A DNA stretch of 41,956 nt, taken from Conidiobolus incongruus B7586. Taxonomy: Eukaryota > Entomophthoromycota > Entomophthoromycetes > Entomophthorales > Conidiobolaceae. Numbering within the stretch: the first letter of the stretch is position 1; each line of letters starts with the position of its first letter. Where the stretch lies: positions 1-41,956 of the forward strand of contig JNEM01010272.1 of NCBI GenBank assembly GCA_000697335.1. The letters are read 5' to 3'. Positions 11,550 to 23,818 of this stretch are shown one piece after another. The position numbers and the translations under genes were made by a program. Below the pieces are notes generated by a model, which ran no database searches, had not been told where the DNA came from, and saw only the letters and a program-made list of their open reading frames with translations.

Positions 11550-14500
11550 ATGTCCTACAATTCAGGACAAAATATTATGTCCATATCTCAACATGATAGA
11601 GAAAAATATCAAAATATATTTCGACAATGGGACATCTCTAATTCTGGTTACTTGGATGGATCTAAAGCTAGAGATTTGTTTTCTCAATCTGGTCTTCAAC
11701 CTTCTGTATTATTTCAAATATGGTACTTTATTTGTTTTATTATTAATTAAATATATTCTCAAAATACATTTTTCATTTTTATGAATAGGAATTTAGCTGA
11801 TTCACAAAATCGCGGTAAACTTGACATTAACGAATTTTGCATTGCAATGCATCTCATCCATTGGAAATTGGCTGGAAACCAAATTCCTCAACAGTTACCA
11901 CCCCAGTTGCTTACATCTGGTACATCTAATTTTGGTCAGCAAAATACAAGCAATTCTAATAATTTGTATAACAATTCAATCAATTGGAACAATTCTCAGG
12001 TTGATTCTTTGACTCCCTCTACTCCAATGAACTCCAATCAAACTAATCAAGGTTTGCATTCTCAATCAAATTCCTCATTGATGAGTCAGCAGGAATTTGA
12101 AGCATTGAAGAATCAGTTGGAATCAAAAAGAAATTTGTTGAACTCGAAAAATCGATCCAAAAAATATACTGAAAACGATATTGACCAATTAAAATCTCGT
12201 ATAAAAGCTTTGTATCCTAAAGCTCCCTTCCACAATCCCAACTTCCCAAAGGATTTGAAGCAGTTGAATAACTCAGTTTCAACAACAGATTCTTCAGAGT
12301 TATCCCAAATATCTGCTATTGAACAGAAGTTGATTTCCCTCCACCTTGAGACCAATCTCAGTGATTTGATATCTAAGGCTACTTCCACTAGTTTGAAACT
12401 TAAGGACGCTTATTTAGAGCTTTTCAAACTACAAGATTCTCAAAAATATGGCTATAAGATTCCTTCAAACAAAACAATAACTTTTCCAAGTACAGCTCCT
12501 ACTTCTAATGACCCTATCGCCCAAAAGGCAGCTGCAATGCTCGCTCAAAGAATGCAAATGCTCAATTTGAATAAGCAGGCCTCAATAACAATCCCATCTG
12601 ATGCCCAGGATCGTATCGGTGCCGAAAGTCAACTACAGAATCAAAAACAATTGGAAAGAGATCAAGCCGTTTCCAAATTAAAGGATGAAATAACTCAATT
12701 AAACAAAGAATTTAACTCTCTTATTTCTAACTTGAAAGGCCTTAACGACCTTTCTAGAGAATCTGATATCAAAAAGTTAAAATCAGAACGTAAAAAGTTT
12801 GAAGAAGGATATGGCCTTAAAAGCTATCGTGCCAATAGATTGCTAGACGAGCTCAAAAAGCTGTCTTTAGACTTGATATATCCACCAGAAACTCCAAAAC
12901 AAGACAAGCAATCATATACTAACCCTGATGATTTATTCTCTCCTACTCAGGTCTCTGACAACAGTCCATTTGCTCCTCCTTCTAGATCAGCTGAAAATGC
13001 AGATATGCAATCCACAAGTCATCAATCGCCTCCTAATACGACTGAATCTTCTAATCTCACATTTGAAGAAATCGCACAATCATCTCGCCGTGCCCGTGAT
13101 CTATTCACTTCCATGGAAAGCACACACCATGATTCTGCGCCCATAAAATCAACTGGTGCCAAATGGCAGCCACCCAAGCGCAGTGCTGAAATTGATGCAG
13201 CATTTGATTCTTTAGCCAGGCAAAAGGAATTGGAGAAGCAAAATAGGCTTAAAGCAAAAGAAGAAGAGGATCGCAAGAGACGCCAGTTATATGAAGAAGA
13301 ACAGAGTTCGCAAACCAAAGAAACAAATATGATTCAATTTGCCGCTAGAACCGCAAGAGAAAGGGTTCATCAGCTTGAAACAAGTGCTAAAAGTGAACCT
13401 GTTACTTTACCTTCTGCTCATACAAACATTATTCATATTAAACCCAATATTTCCCCCACTGGTAACAACGATGATAACGATGATGAGTATGAAAGAGATC
13501 CTCCTCAGCAAGCTGCTGTTCCATCACCATCGCTACCATCTCAAGTTTTCACTTCTGAATCAACTCCAGAACAAAATGAAACTCCTAACTTTGAATCACA
13601 AGAAAAGCCTTCATTAGGTGACAGCTTATTTGGTGTTGCTTCACCTCCATTTAAAAAAGGTCATTCCAAAAAACTCTCTGCCTCAAATCCTTTTAATACT
13701 GATGTTCAAGAGAGTAGTACCACTCATAATCCTTTCATGAAGCCTGAACAGAGCCAACTAGAACTTCCTGTAGTTGATAAAGCCTCAGCAGTTTCAAACC
13801 CTGAGCAATCACAAGACGGAACTCTTTTCATAGTTACTGCACTTTATGATTATGATAATGAAAATGGTTTTAGTTTCAAAGAAGGCGATCAAATTTATGT
13901 TACTATTGCTGATGACGATAATCCTGATTGGTGGTAAGTAAACATATATCTTATGCTATTTTATATATCTAACATATTTCAGGTGTGGTTACTTGGAATC
14001 AAATCCAGATATGATAGATTGGTTTCCTCAAAATTATGTTGAGAGGGTGTCTAACAAATCAATTGAAGCTAACAACGACTTATCATCCCAACAACCAGAA
14101 CCCGAATCCGAACCAGCTCACGAGCCTGACACTATCTATGCTGAAACTCTCTTTGATTACACTGCTGAGCATGGGGACGAATTAACAGTGCTCCCTGGTA
14201 TGAGAGTGATCGTCATTGATCAAACTGATCCTGACTGGTGGACCGCACAAACAGAAGATGGCACTGTTGGGCTACTTCCTGCCAGCTATCTTAGCATTTT
14301 AAGTAAGTAGTATATTGTAAATCATTATTTCAGTTTCCTCTTCCTCTTGCCTCCTAGAACTCCCCTTACATCTTCAGTTTTAGCTTTATGGTTTTATAAT
14401 ATTGATTATCTCCTCTCTCCCATCCATTTGATTTAATTACTTAATCAAGAACCACCTTCCAATAATCTAATTCTCATTTAGAAATTAAAAAGGTGGAGGA

Positions 14501-17180
14501 AGGGGAATTTGAAAGTTACAGAACTACTTATATTCTCCATCATTAAAATATCGCTTAATTTCCTTTACAGATTAGTTCATTTATATTCAATTAAATGTTT
14601 ATCAATTCAATTGTCCCAAAATATTTAATAGTATCATTTTAAATCAAACATAGAAATGTATTTGATACAAACTAGCGATATCCGATTAATAACTTCCCCT
14701 TCCTCCACTCATTAAAAATATTACATTAATAATATCAATCTATAGTTTTAATTATTCAAACAATCTCCACAATATTTTTCTAACATCATTACATTAATAA
14801 TTAACAAATTCGTTTTTATTTTCATATATTAATTTGTTTCACTCATTAGATCAAAATGGGAAATCTTGTCAAACACACAAATCAACAAATAGTCAATTTC
14901 AAAATGATTTTAATTCATCAAAGTATAGCATTACTACAATTAACAACTCAAAAAGTAAGAATCAAATATATCATGAAAACAACCTACAATTATTAATTAC
15001 CTTATCAGATAAAACTGGCAAACTGAGCCCAAATCATACATCAGCGAACAGGACAGATATTCGAAGAGGATCCAATCACGAACTTGAAGCGAGTAAAATA
15101 CAAGCTTATTTTGCTGGAGATCGTAGAGCTTCTAGTACAAGTAGTTTGGTGCATCCTTCTTCTCCTTCAGAGTCGAATATTAGCAGTTACTTCGAAGATC
15201 CTACATCAAATGTAATTGTCATTGTGATTTAAAATTTCAATTCTTTAATTTGATTTTTAGACCCCATACCGCAAAGGCTGGAGTACAATAGTGCCACCTG
15301 AAATCTTGAGAACATTCTCACCAATAGAGAAAAAGCGTCAAGAAGCTATCTTTGAGCTGATCACAACAGAAAGAACATATTTGAAAGATTTGCAAATTAT
15401 TGTTGAGGTAATATTTAATTTAAATGAATAAATAAATATACTGAAATACTTTGTAGCTATTTCTTACACCCTTGGATAGTTATTTAACCTCTGAAGAAAG
15501 AAACAAAATTTTCAGCAACCTTGAGGAGCTGGTACTAATTAATACTCAATTTCTTTCAGAGTTGGAGAGTTTGCCTTCTAAAACTGATATGTCTGTTCAA
15601 GGGGTTGGCAAAGTGTTTTTACAATACGTAATCATAGTATAATCATTCTCTATTATATACTAATACCAGTTCTTAGTGTCCAGAATTTGAAAAATATTCT
15701 ACCTATTGTAGTAATCAAGCTGCATCCTCAAAATTCATACAATCAAAAATTAAATCAGATCCTAAGTTTGAAAAAATGTTGAATGTGAGAACACCTTATA
15801 TTAAAACTTAAATTACTTATTTAATCTACTTTTAATTATAGGATATAAGCCAAAAACCGCAATGCAGACAATTGAACTTGATGAGCTTTTTACTAGAGCC
15901 AATCCAAAGAATAACTCGTTATCCAATGCTTTTACGTCAGGTAAATAATAGCTTATATACGAATATAATAACAAATTCGTAATTTATTGATATAGATTAT
16001 TAAATACACTCCGGAAGATCACTTCGATTATGCTCTAATATATCAATCGATTGAACAACTCGAAGAGTGCCTTAAGCGGTTGAATCAAAATGCACAATAC
16101 GGGGAATCTGAACAACGACTTATCGAACTGTCCAGGACCATTGATCTAGAGCGATGTCCCGGTCTTAATATCACTGGCATGACACGTTTTCTTGGACCAC
16201 GTGTATGTCTTATGGAGGGGCCGCTGATAAAATCTAAAAAGGGGAAAAAGCTTCATCTATTTCTTTTTAATGACATGCTGCTAATTACCATACCTGACAA
16301 GAATTTCAAAGGTCCTATTTATTCATTATATCGCCCTCCAATTCCTTTAGATGAGCTCTCAGTTAAAGAATTATCCAATGAAAAATCAATGAATATATTC
16401 TCTAGTAATGGTAATATTCAATATGAATTTTATTCAAATCCAATCTTATACTAACTTATATTTTTATTTGTAGATGAAAACTGTTTCCAATTAATCCATG
16501 CCAAAGAAACCATCGTATTCAAATGCTCTGGTGTCAGCGTCAGAAAGAAATGGATTAACGAATTTAATCAAGCTATCTCTATTTGTAGAGAAGCACATCA
16601 AAGTTGCTTTTCTACAATTACTTTTAGACACCAGAATATCCATGAGGTACTTGCTTACCTTCAATTTACTCTTTGCTGTGGAAATAATTTGAAAATTAAA
16701 GGTAAGGTAAAATTACGATTAAAAATCTTGCTTCTAACATTATTACATTAGATGATTGGTCACATTCTGAGCTTAATACATATTGTAAAGTTAGAATTGG
16801 TGATGAAATTTTTTGCTCACAAGTTGTATATAACAGCAACCATCCTCAATACAATCAGGTAAGTCATAATTAACCTGTAGTTAATTTTACTAAATGATTT
16901 TTGCTAGTCTTATACTTTTCACATTATTGACTTTGAGGCAGAATTAACAATTCAGGTCTATAATATCAACCATTTCCAACCCGATGGTAGGCTCATTGAT
17001 TTTAAATTAAAAATATTATATATTAATTTATAAATAGATTTCATTGGAGAAACAAGTTTCAATGTCTCTCATTTGTTAGAGCTCAATCAATCTTTACCTG
17101 AGATATTTACATTAGAATTATCGCCTTCTTCACCAGATCATGTGAATTCTGTAACTATTCAGGTTCAATTAAGTAATTGA
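11550..17180 (+). CDS. Intersectin-like endocytic scaffold and RhoGEF (EH-coiled coil-SH3-SH3-DH-PH-C2)
   Basis: Intersectins link clathrin-coated pit proteins to dynamin and to Cdc42/Rho activation. Exon 1 (11550-11722) and the start of exon 2 (11789-13933) encode one EH domain with an EF-hand loop (DSQNRGKLDINEF). A Gln/Asn-rich linker, helical coiled-coil segments and two NPF motifs (SNPF, HNPF) follow. Two SH3 domains (ALYDYDNENGFSF...DDDNPDWW and TLFDYTAEHGDEL...DPDWW) end at 14302. After a 547-nt intron the frame resumes at 14850 and runs through a DH domain (ELITTERTYLKDLQ; LLEPIQRITRYPMLLRQ), a PH domain (FLFNDMLLI; KKWINEFNQA) and a C-terminal C2 domain (LKIKDDWSHSELNTYCKV; FIGETSFNV), ending in TGA. 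All other introns are about 45-65 nt with good sites. Animal intersectin has two EH and five SH3 domains, so this is a reduced form. No defects were seen. Confidence 0.88.
14303..14849 (+). other. 547-nt intron of the intersectin-like gene with inverted repeat
   Basis: This intron is about ten times longer than others in the window. Its donor is GTAAGT and its acceptor is CATTAG. If it is retained, translation stops at once (SILSK then TAG at 14308-14310), giving a protein that ends just after the second SH3 domain. Inside lies a perfect 15-bp inverted repeat, gtggaggaaggggaa at 14493-14507 and its complement at 14694-14708. It is unusually G/C-rich for this genome. No in-frame ATG precedes the following exon, which supports splicing across rather than a separate downstream gene. 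Confidence 0.65.
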
Positions 17181-17763
17181 GATTAAAAATATCAACTTTA
17201 TCCTCATGTACCTAGATTAAAATAAACTACTACTGTATTTAATAAAATGGCATTCAAATATACTGGTTTTGTTCTAATTCTTTTTATTGATTTAACATAT
17301 GGAGTATTTAAAGGAAATTGAATATAAATTATCAATATTATTAATTTTAAAATAATATAGATAGTATAACATATATAAGGAGAGAATTATAAAGGTGATA
17401 AAATTATAATTTAAATAATAATATCCAAGTGATATTTGAATAATTTATTTTAATTCATAATATAAATGGAATTTGTATTGAGTGTTATTTTGATTTTGCT
17501 ATAAGCTTTAGGCTATATATGGGACACTTCTTTTAAATATATTATCAGAATTTTCTGAAGTTCGCTCTTGATATTAGATACTAATTATAATGATAATATG
17601 TTAATAAAAAATCAAGGTACCTAATCATATGAGATGGGATAATTATTCTAATGCTTTACCTTGAGAGATTTAAAGCAAACAGGAAATAAATCAAGACATA
17701 AGCTATACAATTATTGTTAATTACCCAATATTACTATCCGATAATTTGGAGATTTTAGTAATA
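17181..17763. other. Intergenic, convergent 3' ends
   Basis: This gap of about 580 nt lies between the intersectin-like gene and the convergent HAPSTR1-like gene. Nothing coding or structured was recognised. Confidence 0.35.
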
Positions 17764-18312
17764 TTAAAATTGTCTATTGGTGGTATTGTTTTGATTGCTA
17801 TTTCCTCTAGAATTTGACTCAAAACGAAATGAATCACCCATAGACTCCATATCAGAGCTGTTATTACCAAAACCAGGACTTGACATTGCAGCTGATTTAA
17901 GGGAATTAATTCTATGTCTACAAAAGGCTTCAATTTCGGAGATTGGAATATTAGCTTGCATGGGATTAAATTCCGAGCCGTTATAATTATTTTGTTGATA
18001 TTGTCTTTGAATCCACTGTACAAGGTGGTGAGACAAATCTTTTAAACACTGCTCATACCCGAGTTGATAACTCCTTATTTGTTGTGCTTGAGCTTCTTTG
18101 AATAGATTATACACCTTAGAAGCGGCACTTTTGAAGTTTGCGGACATGATATTTGCATCCTGCTGAAATATAGGGTCATCCATATTGGGGAAAATGTGCT
18201 CATTCATAGATTGGTTGTTTGAAGGCTGATTCATTATATTGGACTGGGGTGAGTTCATGTTAACCATCGGGGAATTTGGATGTGAGTTGGAATAGGGTTG
18301 CTGATGATTCAT
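17764..18312 (-). CDS. HAPSTR1/TAPR1-like (DUF4588) small protein
   Basis: This single-exon gene of 182 residues starts at ATG 18312-18310 and ends in TAA. The N-terminal 55 residues and the last 40 are Asn/Gln/Ser/Met-rich low-complexity sequence. The centre, residues about 58-105, is one helical block: NFKSAASKVYNLFKEAQ, then SYQLGYEQCLKDLSHHLVQW. This matches what I remember of the human C16orf72/HAPSTR1 core (a helix with x-LYK-x followed by a short YxLG-x8-KD-x-xxW segment). HAPSTR1 in animals is a stress-response protein linked to the HUWE1 ubiquitin ligase. A fungal role is not known to me. The helical block is the only basis for the assignment. A coiled nuclear regulator of another family remains possible. 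Confidence 0.55.
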   Translation of the reverse strand: MNHQQPYSNSHPNSPMVNMNSPQSNIMNQPSNNQSMNEHIFPNMDDPIFQQDANIMSANFKSAASKVYNLFKEAQAQQIRSYQLGYEQCLKDLSHHLVQWIQRQYQQNNYNGSEFNPMQANIPISEIEAFCRHRINSLKSAAMSSPGFGNNSSDMESMGDSFRFESNSRGNSNQNNTTNRQF

Positions 18313-20085
18313 GTTATAATATTTTTTGTGAATTAAAGGTATTGAAAAGTAATAAACAGCTATTAAAATTTGAAGTCATATATTATGATTGAATAATTAA
18401 TTTTATGGGTGGAACCTAATAATTTTAATCTTTAGGAATTTCAAAATTTTAACCTTAAAATTGATGATTACTTTAAATAAAAATTCAATAATCTGATTGG
18501 TTAATCACTTATGTCACGGAGAATATTTTTTATCTTGTCGATTGAATCAGTATTGGTTATTAAAGTTAATTCAATATTCTAATATTCAAGCCTACAACTG
18601 ATTTAATATTTCATTATTGATAAACAAAAAGAATTGATAAATTTAATATTACATATATTAGTGTTAGAAAATAGACACTTACTCTTCAAAATACAAACCT
18701 AGTTCCAATATTTGTTAGCAATATATTTCATAATATTTTGAATAAACTTTATATTTCAAGCAATACAGAAAAACTTCCCAAAGTTAACCAATAATTTCTG
18801 AACAAAAACTCATTTTTGAATATCAACCAATACAATATTACTGTTCCAGAGTAAAATTTTATATTTAATATATATTGAAAAAAAATACAAAATAAATTCA
18901 GGAACAATATAAAAATTTATTGAAGAAAATTTTGGTCCAGTTGGGAAAATTTTACTGTATATAATTATTATTTCTTTTCTATATTGATATTAAATATCCC
19001 ATTCTATATCACAATTATAGAATTGCATAGATTTTTCTAAATTTCAGTCATGTATTTTATTAAGCTTTAATTTTTCAAAGATTTTGAAAGTATTTTAAAC
19101 TTATTAAAAATAATGATATATAAAATATAATCAATATCTATTTTTTCTAATTTACATTGATAATAAAAAGACTTTTATTGTTCAATCTATAGCTTATAAC
19201 TAGATATATAAAATTATCATTTTGATTCATATTTAATCTCATGCCAAAATTACATTACTGAATATTTTCTATTTAATTTTCACATCAAAATCATTGTATC
19301 AATAGTTATTGCAATCACAAAATTACTTTATCATCGGCTTAAACAATAAAACTAATTACGGTTTGGTAATTACTTGATGAAAATAAATATGCTATTTCAG
19401 TGATATACAAGGTATCTATGTATTTTTCATCAATATTGTTATTTTAAATTTGTGAATGAAAAATTGTGATTAATATTATTCTATTAATCAGATATTTTAA
19501 TTATAATATATGAATTATCACTATATATATATATATATATATTTAACAATGTTTTTTAATATTTCGTATAAATTGATGTAACTTGTAAATACTAATTTTA
19601 TTAAAATATAAAAAAATCAATTAATAATTTAGTTTTTTATAGTAATAAATAAATCAATTTATTCAGTCCAAAGATTAAAATTCAGTTTTAATATAAACAA
19701 ATAAAAATATTTATGCCAATTTACTACTATGGATAATATACTTTCAAAATAGTTTTGTGATCAGGATATTTAAAAAAACGAAAAATGTAATTTGATAGAT
19801 AATACAGTTTATTAGATTTAGTTAAAATTATATAAACAATTGAAATATTATTAACATTAACTATATTTGTTACACTTAATATGATATCATTATGTATCAA
19901 TATGAAAGAGATTATATCAAATCCCATAATGATTCAGTTGATGGTTATGGGGTTAAATTCTGAAACAATTCAATTCAAGTTGTTGACAATCAATTGGATA
20001 GTCCCTATTTCATAATTCTTGAGAATTTTGTCCATTGAACAAATATCTTCGTAATCAAACCATATAAATTTTATTATTTAAAAAA
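18313..20085. other. Intergenic, divergent promoter region
   Basis: These 1.8 kb lie between the divergent HAPSTR1-like and INTS3 genes. It is A+T-rich with one TA microsatellite (19522-19542). A 66-codon minus-strand frame at 19727-19927 is compositionally like random A+T DNA and is not called. No RNA gene was seen. Confidence 0.35.
19522..19542. repeat. (TA)n microsatellite
   Basis: An uninterrupted run of about ten TA units lies in intergenic DNA upstream of INTS3. It is probably length-variable, and no function is implied. Confidence 0.9.
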
Positions 20086-23000
20086 ATGATATCACTCGAT
20101 TCAACTGAATATCCTACAAAACTATTTGAAACTTCATCAATTGAGGACGAACCAAGTATTGACTTAGTAAACTAAATTTAAAAATTCAAAATCGAATATT
20201 TTACCAATTTTGTTTTGAATGAATAGGACTTTCAAAGTTGTTATGATGAATTCTATAAACCTTTGGAAAACAAGTCTGATATTGAAATTGAAAATCAGCT
20301 TAACAGTCAGGTGAATAATATTCATTTATTACTCACTTTATAAAATATTAAACATTCAATAAAGGCTACATTATCAGACGGAAAACCAAATTTGAGATTG
20401 ATGAAAGGTTTAATTCATTCTATTCTTATCAACCATGATCAAGCTTTATTAGTAAGTTGTTGATCGCTAATCAATTATTTTTGAGTTTTAATAGTTTAAT
20501 ATTTGAAATTAGAATTTAACAAGAATATTCCGAAGTATTCCTTCTAGTCGCGACCATTTTATTGAAATTCTTACACCCTTATTATTGCATGAAGATTTTC
20601 ATAAAATATATTTCTATTGTAGAAAACAGGTATATTAATTTTTATTGTGGTTTCATATTATGAATATTCAATATATAATCTAGTTAATTTGGATTATAAA
20701 CAACATCACTGGTCAAATTTACAATATTGAGCAACTTTACCATCTATTATTAAGGAATATTCCAGGTATATTCTTCATTTAATTATAATTTATCACCATT
20801 ATAAGTTAACAAAATCTATTCTGAAATTTAACTAGCATGTCGCACGGACCCTGTTTCAATATCATTTTCCAATGAAGTCGTAGATTTACTTGTTAATCAA
20901 AGGTTTCTATTATTCAGTATTCTAACTATTTCATTTAGTAACTTAAGCTTATTAGAGAGACTATTGTAAAAATGCCATTGATTTTAAAATCATCAGTCTA
21001 TTTACTATTATGCATGATAAATGACCATAAAAATCATTCAGATCTTCGAAAAAAGGAAATTGACCTTGTATTATATTTTTTGAAATCCGATGTAAGTTAA
21101 ATTAGTTAAATTTCAAATTGCATCTAATAATTTTCTAGTTTATGACATGTATTAGCATTGGGCGCGAATTTATTCGAGTACTCCATAGCATTCTCCCAAT
21201 TCCTGAAATCGCAGACCTCTGGGCGAATATGGTGGTTTTACCTCAAAGAATTCACCCTAATTTCCAAGGGATTCAGCAAATTCTCCATACGCCTACTAAC
21301 CAAGAAATTTTTGAACTCCGTATATCTTTTAAGATGGCTAATTTTATTCAATATCTATTACATAGTATTACTATTGAGAATCGGTCTTTGCATATTTCGT
21401 TATTCAAAAAGATTTTACTAAATGAACCAGAGATGGAAGCCATTTATCCTGATATAGTACGTTATTTGGTTGGACACTCATCTTGCCAAGGTTCTATCAA
21501 AAGCGATGCACTTACACGTTACGTGCTTATTGTGGATTTGATTTCTCAATTAAATTCGCTTACCATTATTTCCGACTGTCAGTTGGCACTAGTTTTTGAT
21601 TGGCTCTTCTACCAACCTGGTGCTGATACCCCATTTAATATTGAACCTGCAGCATTGATCATTTATAATTCACTTAATGGTCATCCATATATATCCAATA
21701 CTCTGCTAGAATTTTTATTCGAATCGGCAACCTATTTTTATCCCCATTCATCACCACCCCTTCAAGCCGGCTTAGTTAATGGTATGCGTATACTATGCGC
21801 ATCTGGTGTCATTACCACTCTTGATCCTTTTTTCGAATTTAACGTACATCCTAAGCTAAAAAAACAAATATATGAAACTTTCAAATCTTTTCTTTCTGAA
21901 AAAGTATTGTCTACTTTCGATCCAAATTCTACATTTAATGGTCTAGCTCCCATGCATCCTCCTACACCTACTCATGGAACTCCTTCTCCAGGTCCACCTC
22001 ATACACCTCCCAATGAACTATATGAAATTGAACCCAATTGGGGATCAGATGAGCAAGAAGCACCCAATTTTTCACCAACATATGATGACTATAAAGCTAT
22101 AAATGAAAATAATGAAAATGGAAGTGTGAGTCAACCTAGTGAGCATAGTTCAGATCAACAAAACTCACCTGAAGATATCAGCCCACCAAAGGGTATTATT
22201 TTGAATTTAGAAGACGAGACATTAACTGAGTATCGAGAGTATTTGGAAAAATTAAAAGAGTACTCAATCAACGCAAACTTTTCTGAGGCTTCTTTAGTCA
22301 TGAGCGAACTGATTGAAAAAATATTGAAAGCAGCTGAGCCTCAATCAGCTCTAATTGATTCTCTCTTGATTTTGATTCCTGACCTAACTTACGTAGAAGT
22401 ATCCAAGGAAACTATCGAAAAGCATGAAGGGCAATATATCTCGCCCGAAATTCAGGATATACTCACTCCCATAATTGATCAAACCATTCAGCATATGGAT
22501 AACGATGAAACATTTAAAAAATTAGCGGATCTGACTTGGAAACTTGCTTCTAATAGCAAGCACTTAAGTTATCGTATTCTTATACAGTTGATACGACAAA
22601 ATGAAGATGTTTCCAAAGCTTATCAATCTTTTTCTAAGATTATCAGTCACTGGCCTGAGAATTTTAATCAGATTATTCATAATATTTTTGATGTAACATT
22701 TATTAATATCATATATCTTGTTAGATCGTGCTAATTATTCCGATAGGACCTTTGTTATACAAGTTTGGAGTTGTTTGATTGCTTATTTCCTCAATTTTAT
22801 CGATATATCACACAATGTGTTGGCGATCTTAATCTTATATTGATTATTATTCAAAATTTAAACCCATTCATAGTATTTATTTACCATTGTATCTATGCAT
22901 TCAAAAATACTAAGTTTGGTTTTTTAGTTGAATAATTTGTTATCAAGACTTTCATCTAATCGATTGATAATATTTGGGCCTAATATTCAATCCTATTTAA

Positions 23001-23802
23001 GTAAGTATTTATAGTTTTTATATCCAAATATTTTCTTTAACAATATTTCAAAGATGAAACATTACAATGGGACTTAGAGTACCAAGAATCTCTATGGAAA
23101 TTATTATCAATTGAAACTTATGGAAAATTACGCTCAATCAATGGTATCCTGAAAGAATTCCTTCCCTATTTAATAGGACCAGGTAATTTTGGGTTTATAT
23201 TATTTAAACTTAATACTAATATAATATATTAGATGCAGCATATGAATCAGACCTAGATACAGGTGAATTAAATTAAAACAAATTGAAGAGTTAAATTAAT
23301 TTTTGTAGTAGATTGTGAAGTAGCTCTGAGAAGTCTTGTGCCATTAATCACATCAGTTCATCCAAATTTCGATACGCTTGAACAATTATTTTTACTTAGT
23401 TCAGTGATGTTTAACAATGGTACCCATATGATTTTGAATAGTGTGTTATCTATTTGGTCTAGAAACTGTGATCGAATGCTGGAGCAGCCATTGAAGAAAT
23501 TGTTTGATCAATTGATGGAATTTACAGGCCTTGATCAAGAAGATCATCCAATTATGCAAAATATATCTTCTTTCAGTTATATTATTTATGAATGGTGGAA
23601 TATGTATTACTCAAATGATGTCATAATAGAGGATATCAAAGATGGCGTAACAAATGGTAATTTCATTATTAACTTTCAACATGAAATACTAACCATGGTA
23701 TTAGATATTACTTCTATGTTAGATATTCCTACGTTATTAAAGAATATTATATCAAAGTATAATTTAGAAAATTATTTCTCAAATTTATTCGTGGAAAATT
23801 AA
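20086..23802 (+). CDS. INTS3: Integrator complex subunit 3 / SOSS-A homologue
   Basis: INTS3 is a helical-repeat scaffold of the Integrator RNA-processing complex and of the SOSS single-strand DNA sensor in the nucleus. I trace about 13 exons, starting at ATG 20086 and ending in TAA at 23802, giving roughly 1,040 residues, close to human INTS3. The large exon (21139-22692) carries the most diagnostic text: a block like the family's GI-QLL region (FQGIQQILHTPTNQEIFELR), then LALVFDWLFYQPG, FNIEPAALIIYNSLNGHP and LEFLFES...YFYPHSSPPLQ. These correspond to LALFYDWLFF, MNIEPAILVM and FYPPLEGHV in the animal protein. A Pro/Asn/Ser-rich loop follows, then a C-terminal helical domain (LFPQFYRYITQC; LFLLSSVMFNN). 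Introns are 45-60 nt, for example 22693-22746 with branch site TGCTAAT. No in-frame stop was found across the exons. The 3' end lies 16 bp from the stop codon of the convergent small gene. Confidence 0.85.
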
Positions 23803-23818
23803 TAAATTATAAATCTTC

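Noticed and set aside
14834-15232. Separate RhoGEF gene starting in the exon after the long intron
   Set aside because: No in-frame ATG is available there, and the frame joins exactly in phase to the SH3 exon through a GTAAGT donor.
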